Shown here in pieces: positions 43,713-54,058 of a stretch of 64,000 bases of DNA. Within the stretch, counting starts at the first letter, position 1. Every line of letters begins with the position of its first letter. The translations under genes and the position numbers were made by a program. The notes beneath the pieces are model-generated. The model did not search any database. It had not been told where the DNA came from and worked only from the letters and a program-made list of their open reading frames with translations. The DNA is taken from contig NZ_CANSMR010000011.1 of assembly GCF_947648125.1 (NCBI RefSeq), positions 62,001-126,000 of the forward strand. The letters are read 5' to 3'. This DNA comes from an uncultured Bradyrhizobium sp. GTDB lineage: Bacteria > Pseudomonadota > Alphaproteobacteria > Rhizobiales > Xanthobacteraceae.

Positions 43713-44486
43713 TCACGCCGCGTCGCGCGCGTGCTCGACGCGATCGCGGCCGTGGCGCTTGGCGGCGTAGAGCGCCTGGTCGGCGGTTCGCATCAGGTTG
43801 CCGAGATCGAAGCCGGAGTCCTTCAAGGTGAAGCCGATACTGATTGTCACCGGCAGAAGGGTCACGCCGTCGAGGATGGTGCGCGCCGCGCAATCGCGGC
43901 GGATTTCCTCGGCGCCGTGCGCCGCCTGCTCGTGGCTCAGGCCGGTCACGACGGCTGCGAATTCCTCGCCGCCGTAGCGGGCGACCAGCGCGCCGTGCCG
44001 GATCGCGAACTGGCGCAGCACGTCGGCGATCTCGACCAGCACCTTGTCGCCGATCTCATGACCGTAGCGGTCGTTGATCGATTTGAAATGGTCGATGTCG
44101 CACATCAGCACCGCCACCGACGCGCCGTCCGCCTGCGCCTGGTCGAGCGCCGCGGCGGCCTCAGTGTCGAAGCCACGCCGGTTCAACAGGCCGGTCAGCT
44201 GGTCGGTCTGCGAGATCTGGGCGAGCTCGCGGCGGGTATGCGCGAGCTCCAGCATCAGCATGCCGGCGCGAAAGGACATCGCGCCGCTGAGCGCGATCGA
44301 AATGAAGACGCCGGCGGTGAGCCCGAACAGCTGCATCTGGCCGACTGTGATCGGCGCGGCCAGATCGCCGCCGAACACCAGCATGCCGATGGTGAACGAC
44401 ATCACCGCGGTCATGCCGGCGGCAGTGACCATCACCTTGCCGGTGCGGCGCAGAACATCGCCGCGTGTCTCGATCCTGATGGCCAT
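43713..44486 (-). CDS. Membrane-bound diguanylate cyclase (GGDEF)
   Basis: A 257-residue protein with two membrane segments (about 15-40, MVTAAGMTAVMSFTIGMLVF, and 48-70, LFGLTAGVFISIALSGAM) and a C-terminal GGDEF domain at about 90-250. LTGLLNRRGFD, DIDHFKSINDRYGHEIGD and ARYGGEEFAAV form an intact active site, so it should make c-di-GMP. No RxxD inhibitory site is evident just before GGEEF. The start at 44486 gives a compact N-terminus. Confidence 0.88.
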   Translation of the reverse strand: MAIRIETRGDVLRRTGKVMVTAAGMTAVMSFTIGMLVFGGDLAAPITVGQMQLFGLTAGVFISIALSGAMSFRAGMLMLELAHTRRELAQISQTDQLTGLLNRRGFDTEAAAALDQAQADGASVAVLMCDIDHFKSINDRYGHEIGDKVLVEIADVLRQFAIRHGALVARYGGEEFAAVVTGLSHEQAAHGAEEIRRDCAARTILDGVTLLPVTISIGFTLKDSGFDLGNLMRTADQALYAAKRHGRDRVEHARDAA

Positions 44487-44630
44487 GTCCGTCTGCAAAT
44501 CCTCGCAATCCGCGGGATCATTCGGTCGCGCTGTGTTGCCAATTGCTGAAGGAACTCGTGACGCGCGCGCTGGCCTTAATGGCGGGTAAAGCGGATCACT
44601 CGAATGCGTGGCAATGACCAGCAAGTGCTG

Positions 44631-45116
44631 TCAGTCGACCAGGACTTCCTCGTCCGGCAACTCGCTTGGCGCGCCGTCGCGCAAATAGCTTTCAAGGATA
44701 CCAGCCAGCGACAGCGGCGTGAGGCGCTCGTTCGTCCTGGAGAGATCGGCGATCAGCCACCAGCGGAAGCAATCGAGCACCTTCGCCTCCGCCTCGTCTG
44801 CCATCACAGGATCGAATCGATCCGCGTGAACGATCCGGTATTCTTCCTTTTGGGAGATCCGCCGGCCGCCCCAGTTGAAGATATGATGGCGCCACCAGAC
44901 CGCGGGACCGGGCTCGAAATCAATCAGCCCCAATTCCTCGGCCAATTCCCGCTGCAGCGTTACTTCCGGCGTCTCGTCTCCCTCGATACCGCCGCCGGGT
45001 GCGATCCAGAAACAGCCGCCGCCATGCGGCGGGCGAATCCGCATCAGCAGGACTTCGCGTTCACCCGTGATGATGAGCGCCCTGACGGCGCGGCGGTGGA
45101 TCATGGCTCGGAGCAA
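44631..45116 (-). CDS. NUDIX hydrolase
   Basis: A 161-residue pyrophosphohydrolase. The Nudix box is complete: GGGIEGDETPEVTLQRELAEEL (GX5EX7REUXEEXGU, with Gly-Leu following). Preceding GCFWIAPGG gives the standard fold. Substrate cannot be told from sequence; ADP-ribose or nucleoside diphosphate derivatives are common. The start at 45116 may be too long by three residues (ATG at Met5). Confidence 0.9.
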   Translation of the reverse strand: MLRAMIHRRAVRALIITGEREVLLMRIRPPHGGGCFWIAPGGGIEGDETPEVTLQRELAEELGLIDFEPGPAVWWRHHIFNWGGRRISQKEEYRIVHADRFDPVMADEAEAKVLDCFRWWLIADLSRTNERLTPLSLAGILESYLRDGAPSELPDEEVLVD

Positions 45117-45284
45117 TTTTGACGCGGTTTTTTGAGGGGACCGCTGATATCACGCGGCGGCCAAACGTGTCGCGCCGCCGATGGTTAATCGCGTCTTAAC
45201 CTCGCCCTATCTATGGTGATTTGATCGGTTTACGGTCGGCTCCCCCACCCCTCCGACCGCAGTGAAAGTGCTGGCTTTTCAACC

Positions 45285-46511
45285 ATGGCAATGACCGCCT
45301 CATCCGGCGTGGCGCAGGGCGCCGCCGATGCCACATCCGCCGGCCAGGCCGAGCGCTCCCCATTTGTGCGAACCACCGAACTGCTGGCCCCGTACCAGCC
45401 GGCTAAGCCCTTGATTACACTATCTGTCGGCGAGCCGCAGCATCCCGTGCCTGACTTCGTCGGACCGGTGCTGGCGAAACACACCGCCGAGTTCGGCCGC
45501 TACCCGATGGCCAAGGGCATCGAGCCGTTCCGCCGCGCCGTCGCGACCTGGCTATCGAGCCGGTTCCAGTTGCCGCGTCCGGTCGATCCGGAGAGCGAGG
45601 TGCTGGTGCTGAACGGCAGCCGCGAGGGGCTGTTCTTCGCGGCGATCACAGCCGCGCGCCACGTTGCCCCACGCAAGGGCCGGCCGGCGATCCTGATGCC
45701 GAATCCGTTCTATCCGGCCTATGGCGCCGGCGCCCGCGCGGCCGGCTGCGAGCAAATCCATCTGCCGACCACGCTCGCGAACGGTTTCCTGCCTGACCTT
45801 GATGCGATCGACGAGGCGACTTGGGCCCGCACCGTCGCGTTCTTCATCGCCTCGCCTGCCAATCCGCAAGGCTCGGTCGCCTCGCGCGCCTATTTCGCGC
45901 GGCTGAAAGAGCTCGCCGACCGGTTCGGCTTCATGATCCTCTCCGACGAATGCTACTCGGAGATCTACACCCGCGAGGCGCCAGGCAGCATGCTGGAATG
46001 CGCCGGGCCCGACTACAGAAATGTCGTGGCGTTCCAGTCGCTGTCGAAGCGCTCGAACCTGCCGGGCATGCGGGTCGGCTTCGCCGCCGGCGACCGCAAG
46101 TTTCTTGCCGCATTCCTCGAGCTGCGCAATGTCGCCGCGCCGCAGGTGCCGGTGCCGCTGCAGCATGTCGCGGTCGCCGCCTACAGCGACGAGGCGCATG
46201 TCGAGGAGAACCGCAGGCTCTATCGCATCAAGTTCGATTTCGCCGACCAGATCCTCGGTAGCCGCTACGGCTACAAGCGTCCCGCTGGCGGCTTCTGCGT
46301 CTGGCTCGACGTCTCCGACCGCGGCAGCGACGAGGCGGTGACCGTCAAGCTCTATCGCGACGCCGGCGTTCGCGTGATTCCGGGCAGCTACCTGGCGCGC
46401 GCGCAGAACGACGGTTCCAATCCGGGCGCGGGCTATATCCGCCTTGCGCTGGTCTCCGACAGTGAATCAACGGCCGAGGCGATGCATCGCCTGGTCGAAA
46501 CCCTGGGTTAA
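45285..46511 (+). CDS. Class I/II PLP aminotransferase, DapC-like
   Basis: A 408-residue PLP aminotransferase. [16 protein letters not shown] and [20 protein letters not shown] form the N-terminal part, [12 protein letters not shown] binds [11 protein letters not shown] carries the cofactor Asp/Tyr, [15 protein letters not shown] holds the Schiff-base Lys, and YIRLAL the substrate Arg. The protein closely fits the succinyldiaminopimelate transaminase-like group of alphaproteobacteria (lysine/peptidoglycan path). It lies just before ftsK, 22 bases. Confidence 0.87.
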   Translation: MAMTASSGVAQGAADATSAGQAERSPFVRTTELLAPYQPAKPLITLSVGEPQHPVPDFVGPVLAKHTAEFGRYPMAKGIEPFRRAVATWLSSRFQLPRPVDPESEVLVLNGSREGLFFAAITAARHVAPRKGRPAILMPNPFYPAYGAGARAAGCEQIHLPTTLANGFLPDLDAIDEATWARTVAFFIASPANPQGSVASRAYFARLKELADRFGFMILSDECYSEIYTREAPGSMLECAGPDYRNVVAFQSLSKRSNLPGMRVGFAAGDRKFLAAFLELRNVAAPQVPVPLQHVAVAAYSDEAHVEENRRLYRIKFDFADQILGSRYGYKRPAGGFCVWLDVSDRGSDEAVTVKLYRDAGVRVIPGSYLARAQNDGSNPGAGYIRLALVSDSESTAEAMHRLVETLG

Positions 46512-46533
46512 TCGCGAAGCGCGAAGATTGAGT

Positions 46534-49011
46534 ATGCCAGCGATCGAACGTGTCATCCCCCTGGTCGGCCATCTGCCGCTCTCGTTGCGCGAGGCGCTGG
46601 CGCGACGGCTGCGCGAACTCACCGGGCTCGGCCTGATCGCGCTCTCGGGCGCCGTCACCGCGGCGCTGATGACCTGGTCGGTGCAGGATCCGTCGCTGAG
46701 CCATGCAACCTCACGCGCGATCCGCAACGTGCTCGGCTATCCCGGCGCGATCGGCGCCGACCTCTTGATGCAGATTCTCGGCCTCGGCGCCATCATGCTG
46801 CTGCTGCCGGTCGCGGTGTGGGGCTGGCGGATGCTGACGCATCGTCCGTTCGACCGCGAGGCGTTGCGGCTCGGCTGCTGGATCCTGTGCACGGTGATCG
46901 CGGCGGGCTTCGCCAGCTGCTGGCCGCACAATACGTCATGGCCGCTGCCGACCGGGCTCGGCGGCGTGGTCGGCGACGCGCTGCTGCGCACGCCGGCCGT
47001 CGTGTTCGGGCCGCCCGGCTTCATCTATCGCGTCGTGCTCGGCCTGATCCTGTTTGTCGCGATGGCAGCTAGCTTCCTGTTCGCCTGCGGTTGGGGCGCC
47101 AAGGAACAGGATGAGGAGCTGACGCCGATATCGGATGACGACGAGCCGTTCGTCGAGGACGAGGATAACGACCGTAGCTCGGTCTCGCTGGGCTGGCTGT
47201 TCCACGCGCTGATGAGCGCGAAGGCACGACTCGGCTGGCTGTTCACCACGGCCTATAAATCGCTGGTGTCGAGCGGAGCGCAGGGCCGCACCCCCGCGTT
47301 CGAGCGTCAGGAGCCCAATATCGGCGGCGGCCGCTCGGCGCCCTCGATCGCGCCCGCGGCCGACGACCATGACGAGGACGAAGACGAGACCGAGGCTTTC
47401 GACGACGAGGAAGAAGAGGATGACGAGGAGGAAGCTCCCGTCGCCCGCGCCCCGCGCAAGAAGGCCGAGCCGAAGCCGAAGAAGAGGAACTCCGACAAGT
47501 TCGAGCTGCCGTCAGTCTCCGTGCTCAGTGCGCCGAAGGCGAGCGATCGCCAGCCGCTGAGCAAGGCCGAGCTCGAAACCAATTCGCGTGCATTGGAAGG
47601 CGTGCTGCAGGACTTCGGCGTGCGCGGCGAGATCGTCAAGGCCAACCCTGGCCCGGTGGTCACGCTGTACGAACTGGAGCCCGCGCCCGGCATCAAGTCG
47701 TCGCGGGTGATCGGATTGTCCGACGACATCGCCCGCTCGATGAGCGCGCTGTCAGCGCGTGTCGCCGTGGTCGCCGGCCGCAACGCGATCGGCATCGAGC
47801 TGCCGAACGCGCATCGCGAGAAGGTCTATCTGCGCGAGCTGCTTGTCGCCAAGGAAAGCATCGATTCGGTTGCGAAGCTGCCGCTGTGCCTCGGCAAGAC
47901 GATCGGCGGCGACCCCGTGATCATCGATCTCGCGCGCACGCCGCATATGCTGATCGCCGGCACCACCGGCTCCGGCAAATCGGTCGCGATCAACACCATG
48001 ATCCTGAGCCTGGTCTACCGGCTGCGCCCGGATCAGTGCCGCCTGATCATGGTCGACCCGAAGATGCTCGAACTCTCCGTCTATGACGGCATCCCGCATC
48101 TGCTGACGCCCGTCGTCACCGACCCGAAGAAAGCCGTGGTCGCGCTGAAATGGGCCGTGCGCGAGATGGAAGAGCGCTACAAGCGGATGGCCAAGCTCGG
48201 CGTGCGCAACATCGACGGCTACAATGCGCGCCTGGTCGAAGCCAAGGGCAAGGGCGAAGAGCTGACGCGCACCGTGCACACCGGTTTCGACAAGGAGAGC
48301 GGCAAGGCGATCTACGAGGAAGAGAAGCTCGACCTCGAGCCGCTGCCCTACATCGTCATCATCGTCGACGAAATGGCCGACCTGATGATGGTCGCCGGCA
48401 AGGACATCGAAGGCGCGGTGCAGCGCCTCGCGCAGATGGCACGCGCCGCAGGCCTGCATGTGATCCTCGCCACGCAGCGTCCGTCGGTCGACGTCATCAC
48501 CGGCACGATCAAGGCCAACTTCCCGACCCGCATCGCCTTCCAGGTGACCTCGAAGATCGACAGCCGCACCATCCTCGGCGAGATGGGCGCCGAGCAGCTG
48601 CTCGGCCAGGGCGACATGCTCTACATGGCGGGCGGCGGCCGCATCAGTCGCGTGCACGGCCCGTTCGCATCCGACGAGGAAGTCGAGAAGGTGGTGCGTC
48701 ACCTGAAGACGCAGGGCCAGCCGGAATATCTCGAAGCCGTCACCGCGGAAGAGCCGACCGACGAGGACGGCGCCGTGTTCGATGCCACCGGCATGGGTGG
48801 CGACGGCGGCGGCGATCTGTTCACGCAGGCGGTTGCGATCGTCAAGCGCGACCGCAAGGCGTCGACCTCCTACATCCAGCGCCGGCTGCAGATCGGCTAT
48901 AACCGCGCGGCCTCGCTGATGGAGCGGATGGAACTTGAGGGCATCGTCGGCCCGGCGAATCACGCCGGAAAGCGCGAAATCCTGGTCGGGGAGGAAGAAG
49001 GCCAGTTCTGA
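46534..49011 (+). CDS. ftsK: DNA translocase FtsK
   Basis: Anchors the divisome and pumps DNA towards dif during division. 825 residues: four N-terminal membrane segments (about 25-195), an acidic linker with long Asp/Glu runs, then the motor. [24 protein letters not shown] opens the alpha domain, the Walker A is GTTGSGKS, Walker [13 protein letters not shown], with [21 protein letters not shown]. The C-terminal gamma winged-helix ([25 protein letters not shown]) is complete. The start at ATG 46534 follows the aminotransferase. Confidence 0.96.
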   Translation: MPAIERVIPLVGHLPLSLREALARRLRELTGLGLIALSGAVTAALMTWSVQDPSLSHATSRAIRNVLGYPGAIGADLLMQILGLGAIMLLLPVAVWGWRMLTHRPFDREALRLGCWILCTVIAAGFASCWPHNTSWPLPTGLGGVVGDALLRTPAVVFGPPGFIYRVVLGLILFVAMAASFLFACGWGAKEQDEELTPISDDDEPFVEDEDNDRSSVSLGWLFHALMSAKARLGWLFTTAYKSLVSSGAQGRTPAFERQEPNIGGGRSAPSIAPAADDHDEDEDETEAFDDEEEEDDEEEAPVARAPRKKAEPKPKKRNSDKFELPSVSVLSAPKASDRQPLSKAELETNSRALEGVLQDFGVRGEIVKANPGPVVTLYELEPAPGIKSSRVIGLSDDIARSMSALSARVAVVAGRNAIGIELPNAHREKVYLRELLVAKESIDSVAKLPLCLGKTIGGDPVIIDLARTPHMLIAGTTGSGKSVAINTMILSLVYRLRPDQCRLIMVDPKMLELSVYDGIPHLLTPVVTDPKKAVVALKWAVREMEERYKRMAKLGVRNIDGYNARLVEAKGKGEELTRTVHTGFDKESGKAIYEEEKLDLEPLPYIVIIVDEMADLMMVAGKDIEGAVQRLAQMARAAGLHVILATQRPSVDVITGTIKANFPTRIAFQVTSKIDSRTILGEMGAEQLLGQGDMLYMAGGGRISRVHGPFASDEEVEKVVRHLKTQGQPEYLEAVTAEEPTDEDGAVFDATGMGGDGGGDLFTQAVAIVKRDRKASTSYIQRRLQIGYNRAASLMERMELEGIVGPANHAGKREILVGEEEGQF

Positions 49012-49111
49012 TCGGGGGCGATCATCACGGAAAAACCATATCTCCCTCGGAAGAGGCGGGATAAAATCCGGCGAAGCGGGACGAGCGTCGAACAGAGACC
49101 TGACATATCTG

Positions 49112-49936
49112 ATGGCAAAACATCTCATTGACCGCGGCGCGCGCACTGCGCTGGCTCTTCTCGTCACCGCCGCGATCGCCGGCGGCGCGACTGCGCAGAA
49201 CGCGCCGGCGACGCCGAAACCCGCAGCCAACGCGGGACCGAAGGCTGCGCCCAAGGCCAAGGACGCCGGCGCGCAGAGCAACGCGGACAAGGGCCCGGCA
49301 ACCACCGGCGCCACCCAGGCACCGCCGGAGCCGGTGATTCCCGATCCGCGCCGCAACGTGCCGGCCAACATCTTCCAGACCTTCGACGCCAGCCAGAAGG
49401 CGCAGGCCGCCAAGGTCTCGGCCTATCTGTCGTCGCTGCAGACGCTGGTCGGGAATTTCGTCCAGGTCGGTCCCGACGGCACCAAGACCAAGGGCGATTT
49501 CTACATCCAGAAGCCCGGCAAGCTGCGCTTCGAATATGACAATCCGAGCACCATCGAGGTGATCGCCGACGGCTCGTCGGTTGCGGTGCGCGATCGCAGG
49601 CTCGCCACCCAGGACGTCTATCCGCTGTCGCAGACCCCGCTGCGCTATCTGCTGTCGGACCGCATCGACCTGATGAAGGACACCAACGTCGTCAGCGTCA
49701 CCGCCGACGACGTGTTCGTCAGCATCACGATCGAGGAGAAGCAGGCGCTGGTCGGCACCAGCCGCTTCCTGCTGATGATCGGGGCCAAGGACGGCAAGCT
49801 CAAGCAGTGGACCGTCACCGATCCGCAGGGCTACGACACGACGGTTGCGGTCTATAATCTCGACGCGACGCAGAAGCCCGATCCGGGGCTGTTCAAGATC
49901 GACTTCACGACCTATCCGGGTTCTTCGCCGGGCTAA
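49112..49936 (+). CDS. lolA: Outer-membrane lipoprotein carrier LolA-like protein
   Basis: Carries lipoproteins across the periplasm from LolCDE to the outer membrane. 274 residues: signal peptide about 1-28 (ALALLVTAAIAGGATA), a Pro/Ala/Lys-rich linker (about 30-80), then the LolA domain. Marks are SLQTLVGNFVQVGPDG, GDFYIQKPGKLRFEYDNPSTIEVIADG, PLRYLLSDRIDL and DPQGYDTTVAVYNL. The long linker is more extended than in gamma-proteobacterial LolA. It lies between ftsK and xthA, a conserved order in Rhizobiales. Confidence 0.88.
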   Translation: MAKHLIDRGARTALALLVTAAIAGGATAQNAPATPKPAANAGPKAAPKAKDAGAQSNADKGPATTGATQAPPEPVIPDPRRNVPANIFQTFDASQKAQAAKVSAYLSSLQTLVGNFVQVGPDGTKTKGDFYIQKPGKLRFEYDNPSTIEVIADGSSVAVRDRRLATQDVYPLSQTPLRYLLSDRIDLMKDTNVVSVTADDVFVSITIEEKQALVGTSRFLLMIGAKDGKLKQWTVTDPQGYDTTVAVYNLDATQKPDPGLFKIDFTTYPGSSPG

Positions 49937-49946
49937 GCGAGATGCC

Positions 49947-50031
49947 GTAGGATGGGTAGAGCGCAGCGAAACCCATCGACTTCGATCCGCGCGGCGAGGT
50001 GATGGGTTTCGCTTCGCTCTACCCATCCTAC
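49947..50031. repeat. Palindromic repeat, GTAGGATGGGT family (copy 1)
   Basis: GTAGGATGGGTAGAGCG (49947-) mirrored by CGCTCTACCCATCCTAC (to 50031), with AAACCCATC / GATGGGTTT inside. It fills the space between lolA and xthA. A shorter relative lies at 62211-62285. Confidence 0.8.
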
Positions 50032-50093
50032 AAGTGCTTGCTTGTGGACAAAGCGCTAACGCGCACCGCGAACCGTGCTAAGACGCACCTCGC

Positions 50094-50909
50094 ATGCGGT
50101 TCTCCGTCACCACCTGGAACATCAACTCGGTGCGCCTGCGCATCGACATCGTCGCCAAATTCCTGAAGAGCGCGCGGCCGGATGTGCTGTGCCTGCAGGA
50201 GACCAAATGCATCGACGATGCGTTTCCGGCCAAGCGCTTCAAGCGGCTCGGCTATGAGCACGTCGCGCTGAACGGGCAGAAGGGCTATCACGGCGTCGCC
50301 ATCGTCTCGCGCCTGCCGTTCGAGACCACCGACATCAGGACGTTCTGCGACAAGATCGACTCACGGCACATTTCGGTTTCCTTCGGCGAGAAGGCGCAGC
50401 TCTCAAAGCCGCTGGTGCTGCATAATTTCTACGTGCCGGCCGGCGGCGACATTCCCGATCCCGCGCTCAATCCGAAATTCGAGCACAAGCTGCAATTCCT
50501 CGACGAGATGAAGGCTTGCGAGCCGCTGCACCCGCGCGGCGACGACCGCCACATCCTGGTCGGCGACCTCAACGTCGCGCCGCATGAGCACGACGTGTGG
50601 TCGCATAAGCAGCTGTTAAAGGTGGTCTCGCACACGCCGGTCGAGACCGAGAAGCTGCTCGCAGCGCAGGCGCATGGCGAGTGGTTCGACGTCGCGCGCG
50701 AGCGGATTCCGATGTCGGAAAAGGTCTACACTTGGTGGAGCTATCGCGCCGCGGACTGGACCGTCGGCGACCGCGGCCGCAGGCTCGATCACATCTGGGT
50801 CTCGCGCGCGCTGAAGGATCAGGTCAGCGACTTCAAGATCACCCGCGACGCCCGCAGCTGGGAGCGGCCGTCGGATCATGTGCCTGTCACGGCGGTGATG
50901 GAGGTTTAG
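50094..50909 (+). CDS. xthA: Exodeoxyribonuclease III (ExoA/XthA)
   Basis: AP endonuclease and 3'-5' exonuclease of base-excision repair. 271 residues of the exonuclease-endonuclease-phosphatase fold: TTWNINSVRLR (Asn), CLQETKCID (Glu metal ligand), FYVPAGGDIPDPA, LVGDLNVAPHEHDVW with the Asp-Asn pair, TWWSYRAADW and RRLDHIWVS with Asp, and DHVPVTA with the catalytic His. All key residues are present. Confidence 0.95.
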   Translation: MRFSVTTWNINSVRLRIDIVAKFLKSARPDVLCLQETKCIDDAFPAKRFKRLGYEHVALNGQKGYHGVAIVSRLPFETTDIRTFCDKIDSRHISVSFGEKAQLSKPLVLHNFYVPAGGDIPDPALNPKFEHKLQFLDEMKACEPLHPRGDDRHILVGDLNVAPHEHDVWSHKQLLKVVSHTPVETEKLLAAQAHGEWFDVARERIPMSEKVYTWWSYRAADWTVGDRGRRLDHIWVSRALKDQVSDFKITRDARSWERPSDHVPVTAVMEV

Positions 50910-50913
50910 TTCG

Positions 50914-51056
50914 CGCTGTCGTTCCCGCGAACGCGGGGACCCATAACCACAGCGCTCCGAAACTGGCAAAGCCGTCGACCCGCGTGCCTAAAGAGAGGCC
51001 GCGGCGTATGGGTTCCGGATCGCGCTCGCGATGCTCGCTTGTCCGGGACGACAGCG
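50914..51056. repeat. Palindromic repeat, GTCGTCCCTGCGAAAGCAGG family (copy 2)
   Basis: CGCTGTCGTTCCCGCG (50914-) is mirrored by GTCCGGGACGACAGCG (to 51056), with GACCCATAACCAC and TATGGGTTCC inside as in the other copies. It separates the convergent xthA and cNMP-binding genes. Confidence 0.75.
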
Positions 51057-51057
51057 G

Positions 51058-51498
51058 CTACGTGCTCAGCTTCCCGCCCGCGATCAAAATATCGCTCGCC
51101 AGCTGGCTGGTGCGCAGCGCGAGCTCGTCGCGCAGCCGGCGGGCCGCGGCCGGATCGCTTTCCAGCACGCGCTGGAACAGGCTGCGCGCGACGCGGATCA
51201 CCGAGCCGCGCTCCAGCGCGGTCGCGGTCGAGGGCCGTTTCATCGCGACGATCAATGCGAGCTCGCCGATCAGCGCGCCGGGACCGGCGATGATCTCGGC
51301 GCCGCCTTCCTCGACCCGGAACGTGCCGCGCTGCACGACATAGCCGGCGTCGGCGGCATCGCCGACATTGAACAGCACCTCGCCTGCGTTGAAGTCACGT
51401 TGCTCGGAGCCGATCGCCAGCATGCGCAAGGAGCTGTCGCCCAACAGACGCATCGTCGGAACCCGCTCAAGCAGGGCTACGTCATCATCGATCGACAT
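51058..51498 (-). CDS. Single-domain cyclic nucleotide-binding protein
   Basis: A 146-residue protein with a Crp-type beta-barrel: LRMLAIGSEQRDFNAGEVLFNVGDAADAGYVVQRG, and the ligand-loop pattern GALIGELALIVAMKRPSTATAL, where GELAL and R..TATA provide the phosphate-binding Glu and Arg-like positions. The DNA-binding wing is missing, so it is an effector-binding module only. The adjacent response regulator gene is upstream on the same strand, 57 bases apart. Confidence 0.87.
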   Translation of the reverse strand: MSIDDDVALLERVPTMRLLGDSSLRMLAIGSEQRDFNAGEVLFNVGDAADAGYVVQRGTFRVEEGGAEIIAGPGALIGELALIVAMKRPSTATALERGSVIRVARSLFQRVLESDPAAARRLRDELALRTSQLASDILIAGGKLST

Positions 51499-51555
51499 TC
51501 AGGGCCGGTAACCGCGGTGCGCCTCGATTTCACGAATCGTTGAGCGCGAAGCGTA

Positions 51556-52242
51556 TCACGGCACCAGCTTGTAGCCACCGGCTTCCGTCACCAGGATTTC
51601 CGGGTTGGCGGCGTCCTTCTCGATCTTCTGGCGGAGGCGGTAGATGTGGGTTTCCAGCGTGTGGGTGGTGACGCCGGAGTTGTAGCCCCAGACTTCCTGG
51701 AGCAGGGTCTCGCGCGACACCGGCATCTGGCCGGCGCGGTAGAGGAAGCGCAGGATCGCGGTTTCCTTCTCGGTCAGCCGCACTTTGCGGGCATTGGCGC
51801 CGGTGAGCATCTTCGAACCGGGCCGGAACGAGTAGGGGCCGACCGAGAACACGGCGTCCTCGCTGGCCTCGTGCTGGCGCAGCTGCGCCCGGATCCGGGC
51901 CAGCAGCACCGCGAAGCGGAACGGCTTCGCCACATAGTCGTTGGCGCCGCTTTCGAGGCCAAGGATGGTGTCGGAATCGGTATCATGGCCGGTCAGCATG
52001 ATGATCGGGGCCTTGAAGCCGCCCTTGCGCAGGCTGCGGACCACTTCGCGGCCGTCGGTGTCGGGCAGGCCGACATCCATCAGGACCAGATCGGGGGAAT
52101 TGGCTTTGGCGGCAGTGGCGCCCTTGGCGCCGGTGTCGACTGCCGAGGCTTCGAATTCCTCGTGCAGGGACAGCTGCTCGACCAGCGTATCGCGCAGATC
52201 GGTATCGTCATCCACGATCAAGATCTTGCGGGCATTGGCCAT
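51556..52242 (-). CDS. OmpR-family response regulator
   Basis: A 228-residue two-component regulator. Receiver: KILIVDDDTDLRDTL with the acidic pocket, phosphoacceptor Asp56 in LVLMDVGLPD, Thr and Lys in MLTGHD and VAKPF. C-terminal OmpR-type winged helix: LTEKETAILRFLYRAGQMPVSRETLLQEVWGYNSGVTTHTLETHIYRLRQKIE. No histidine kinase gene is adjacent, so the partner is unknown. Regulated genes cannot be inferred. Confidence 0.93.
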   Translation of the reverse strand: MANARKILIVDDDTDLRDTLVEQLSLHEEFEASAVDTGAKGATAAKANSPDLVLMDVGLPDTDGREVVRSLRKGGFKAPIIMLTGHDTDSDTILGLESGANDYVAKPFRFAVLLARIRAQLRQHEASEDAVFSVGPYSFRPGSKMLTGANARKVRLTEKETAILRFLYRAGQMPVSRETLLQEVWGYNSGVTTHTLETHIYRLRQKIEKDAANPEILVTEAGGYKLVP

Positions 52243-52484
52243 AGGTACAATCCTTCGGGGGCGGGGCGGTCAGAAGCGGGGGACGCTTATGGCCGTAGCA
52301 TCGGCTAGATACGTCCTCAGGTAGGCCATCGTTACCGATTCACAAGGCAACGCAGTCTACCTCAAATCCGGCGGGGCAGGACGTGAATGTCCTGTAATGC
52401 CGGGAGATAGAATGTTTGGGGCTTCCAAGGCAAGTTCAGTTTTGAACGATTCTTAAAGGAAGATCAGCTATTTCAATCACTTAT

Positions 52485-53024
52485 ATGACAGCGAAACGTG
52501 ATCGCCCGCTCTCCGCCATCGAGGTCCGCAGCGCCGCCGGCGATCCGCGCCGGGGCTGGCTGACCGCCGATGGCTGGACCGTTCCGGTGGCGCTCGGACG
52601 CGGCGGAATCCTCGCCAACAAGCGCGAAGGCGACGGCGGCACGCCGCGCGGCATATTCCATCCCAGGCAGCTCTGGTGGCGTGCCGACCGGCACCGGCGT
52701 CCCGTAACCTTCCTGCCGGCCCGGCCGATCCGCCGCGAAGACGCCTGGTGCGAGGACCCGGCCGATCGCCATTACAACCAGCCGATCCGGCTCGACCGGG
52801 AGCAGGGGGGCGACCGCCTGACGCGCGAGGATCACCTCTACGACTTCATTGTCGAGATCGATCACAACGCCGCGCCGCGCATCGCCGGCCGCGGCAGCGC
52901 CGTGTTCCTGCATTTGGCGCGGCCGAATTTCGGGCCGACCGCGGGCTGCATCTCGATGACCAAGGCGTCGATGCTGCGGCTGCTGCGACGGATGTCGCCG
53001 CAGACCAGGATCATCATCGGGTAA
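52485..53024 (+). CDS. L,D-transpeptidase (YkuD domain), short form
   Basis: A 179-residue YkuD protein: GGTPRGIFHPRQLWW, then FLHLARPNFGPTAGCISM with His143 and the nucleophile Cys155. There is no clear signal peptide in the N-terminal 30 residues, so export is uncertain; an earlier start is not evident. Related to short L,D-transpeptidases of Rhizobiales. This is the second YkuD protein in the window and differs from the first in length and N-terminus. Confidence 0.85.
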   Translation: MTAKRDRPLSAIEVRSAAGDPRRGWLTADGWTVPVALGRGGILANKREGDGGTPRGIFHPRQLWWRADRHRRPVTFLPARPIRREDAWCEDPADRHYNQPIRLDREQGGDRLTREDHLYDFIVEIDHNAAPRIAGRGSAVFLHLARPNFGPTAGCISMTKASMLRLLRRMSPQTRIIIG

Positions 53025-53030
53025 AGTTCT

Positions 53031-53093
53031 GGAATAGCTGAGCATCGGTTTTCCCACGCGACAAACGCGACGCGCTTGTGCTGAGATCGTGCG
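53031..53093. repeat. Degenerate copy of the GAGCATGATC repeat
   Basis: It keeps AGCATCGGTTTTCCC, GACAAACGC and GAGATCGTGCGC, that is the right part of the full copy at 33071-33142, with mutations. It has lost the left arm. Confidence 0.55.
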
Positions 53094-53126
53094 CAACGCA
53101 GAAAATTCCCGCGGGGACGAAAACGC

Positions 53127-53912
53127 ATGCTCGACAACAACCAGATCGCCGCCGCCGCCAAAGTCCTGCACGATCACTGGCACGCGGGAACAAAACTCGC
53201 TGCGCTCGACAGCACGATGCGGCCGCGCGACCGCGCCGAGGGTTACGCGGTGCAGGCCCAGCTGGAAAAGACGTCGCGCGAAAGACTGTTCGGCTGGAAG
53301 ATCGCGGCGACCAGCGAAGCCGGCCAGAAACACATCAATGTCGCAGGCCCGCTGGCCGGGCGCATCCTCGCCGAAACATTGATCGCGGATGGCGGCACCG
53401 CATCGATGAAGGGCAACGAGATGCGCGTCGGCGAGCCGGAATACGCCTTCCGCATCGCGCGTGATCTCGCGCCGCGCGCGACACCGTACAGTGTAAGGGA
53501 AGTGCTCGATGCGGTCGGCACGCTGCATCCCGCAATCGAGATTCCGGATTCGCGCTTCACCGATTTCACATCCGCCGGCGAGGCCCAGCTGATCGCCGAC
53601 AACGCCTGCGCGCATCTGTTCGTGCTCGGACCTGCAACATCGGCCGACTGGCGCGCGATCGATCTGGTCGAGGAGCGTCCGACCATCACGCTGCGCGGCG
53701 AACGCTACATCGGCCACGGCAAGAATGTGCTCGGCGATCCCCGTGTGGCACTCGCCTGGTGCGCCAACGAACTGCGTGCGCTCGGGCTGACCTTGCGGGC
53801 AGGGGAGGTCGTCACCACCGGTACCTGCCATCCGCCGCTGCCGATTCAGGCCGGCGATGTGTTCGCGGCCGATTTCGGCGCGATCGGAAAAGTGTCGGTG
53901 AAGTTCGCGTAG
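53127..53912 (+). CDS. 2-keto-4-pentenoate hydratase/FAH-fold family protein
   Basis: A 261-residue protein of the fumarylacetoacetate hydrolase fold related to MhpD-like hydratases. Marks are LFGWKIAATSEAGQKHINVAGPLAGRIL, EPEYAFRIARDLAPRATPYSVREVLDAVGTLHPAIEIPDSRF with the metal-binding Glu pattern, and GEVVTTGTCHPPLPIQAGDVFAADFGAIG. It hydrates 2-hydroxypentadienoate-type products of aromatic meta-cleavage; no such pathway is next to it, so the substrate is uncertain. Confidence 0.87.
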   Translation: MLDNNQIAAAAKVLHDHWHAGTKLAALDSTMRPRDRAEGYAVQAQLEKTSRERLFGWKIAATSEAGQKHINVAGPLAGRILAETLIADGGTASMKGNEMRVGEPEYAFRIARDLAPRATPYSVREVLDAVGTLHPAIEIPDSRFTDFTSAGEAQLIADNACAHLFVLGPATSADWRAIDLVEERPTITLRGERYIGHGKNVLGDPRVALAWCANELRALGLTLRAGEVVTTGTCHPPLPIQAGDVFAADFGAIGKVSVKFA

Positions 53913-53938
53913 GCTGCGCGCTCACCGCACACACCAAC

Positions 53939-54056
53939 GTCGTCCCTGCGAAAGCAGGGACCCATAACCACCGAAGTCAGTTGTTGTGCACCGATCGAAC
54001 CGCGTGCCCTTTGCGATGGCCGCGGAGTAATGGGTTCCTGCTTTCGCAGGGACGAC
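53939..54056. repeat. Palindromic repeat, GTCGTCCCTGCGAAAGCAGG family (copy 3)
   Basis: The 20-base arms are perfect: GTCGTCCCTGCGAAAGCAGG (53939-53958) and its inverse (54037-54056). GACCCATAACCAC and AATGGGTTC lie inside. It separates the convergent hydratase and YggS genes. Confidence 0.85.
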
Positions 54057-54058
54057 AG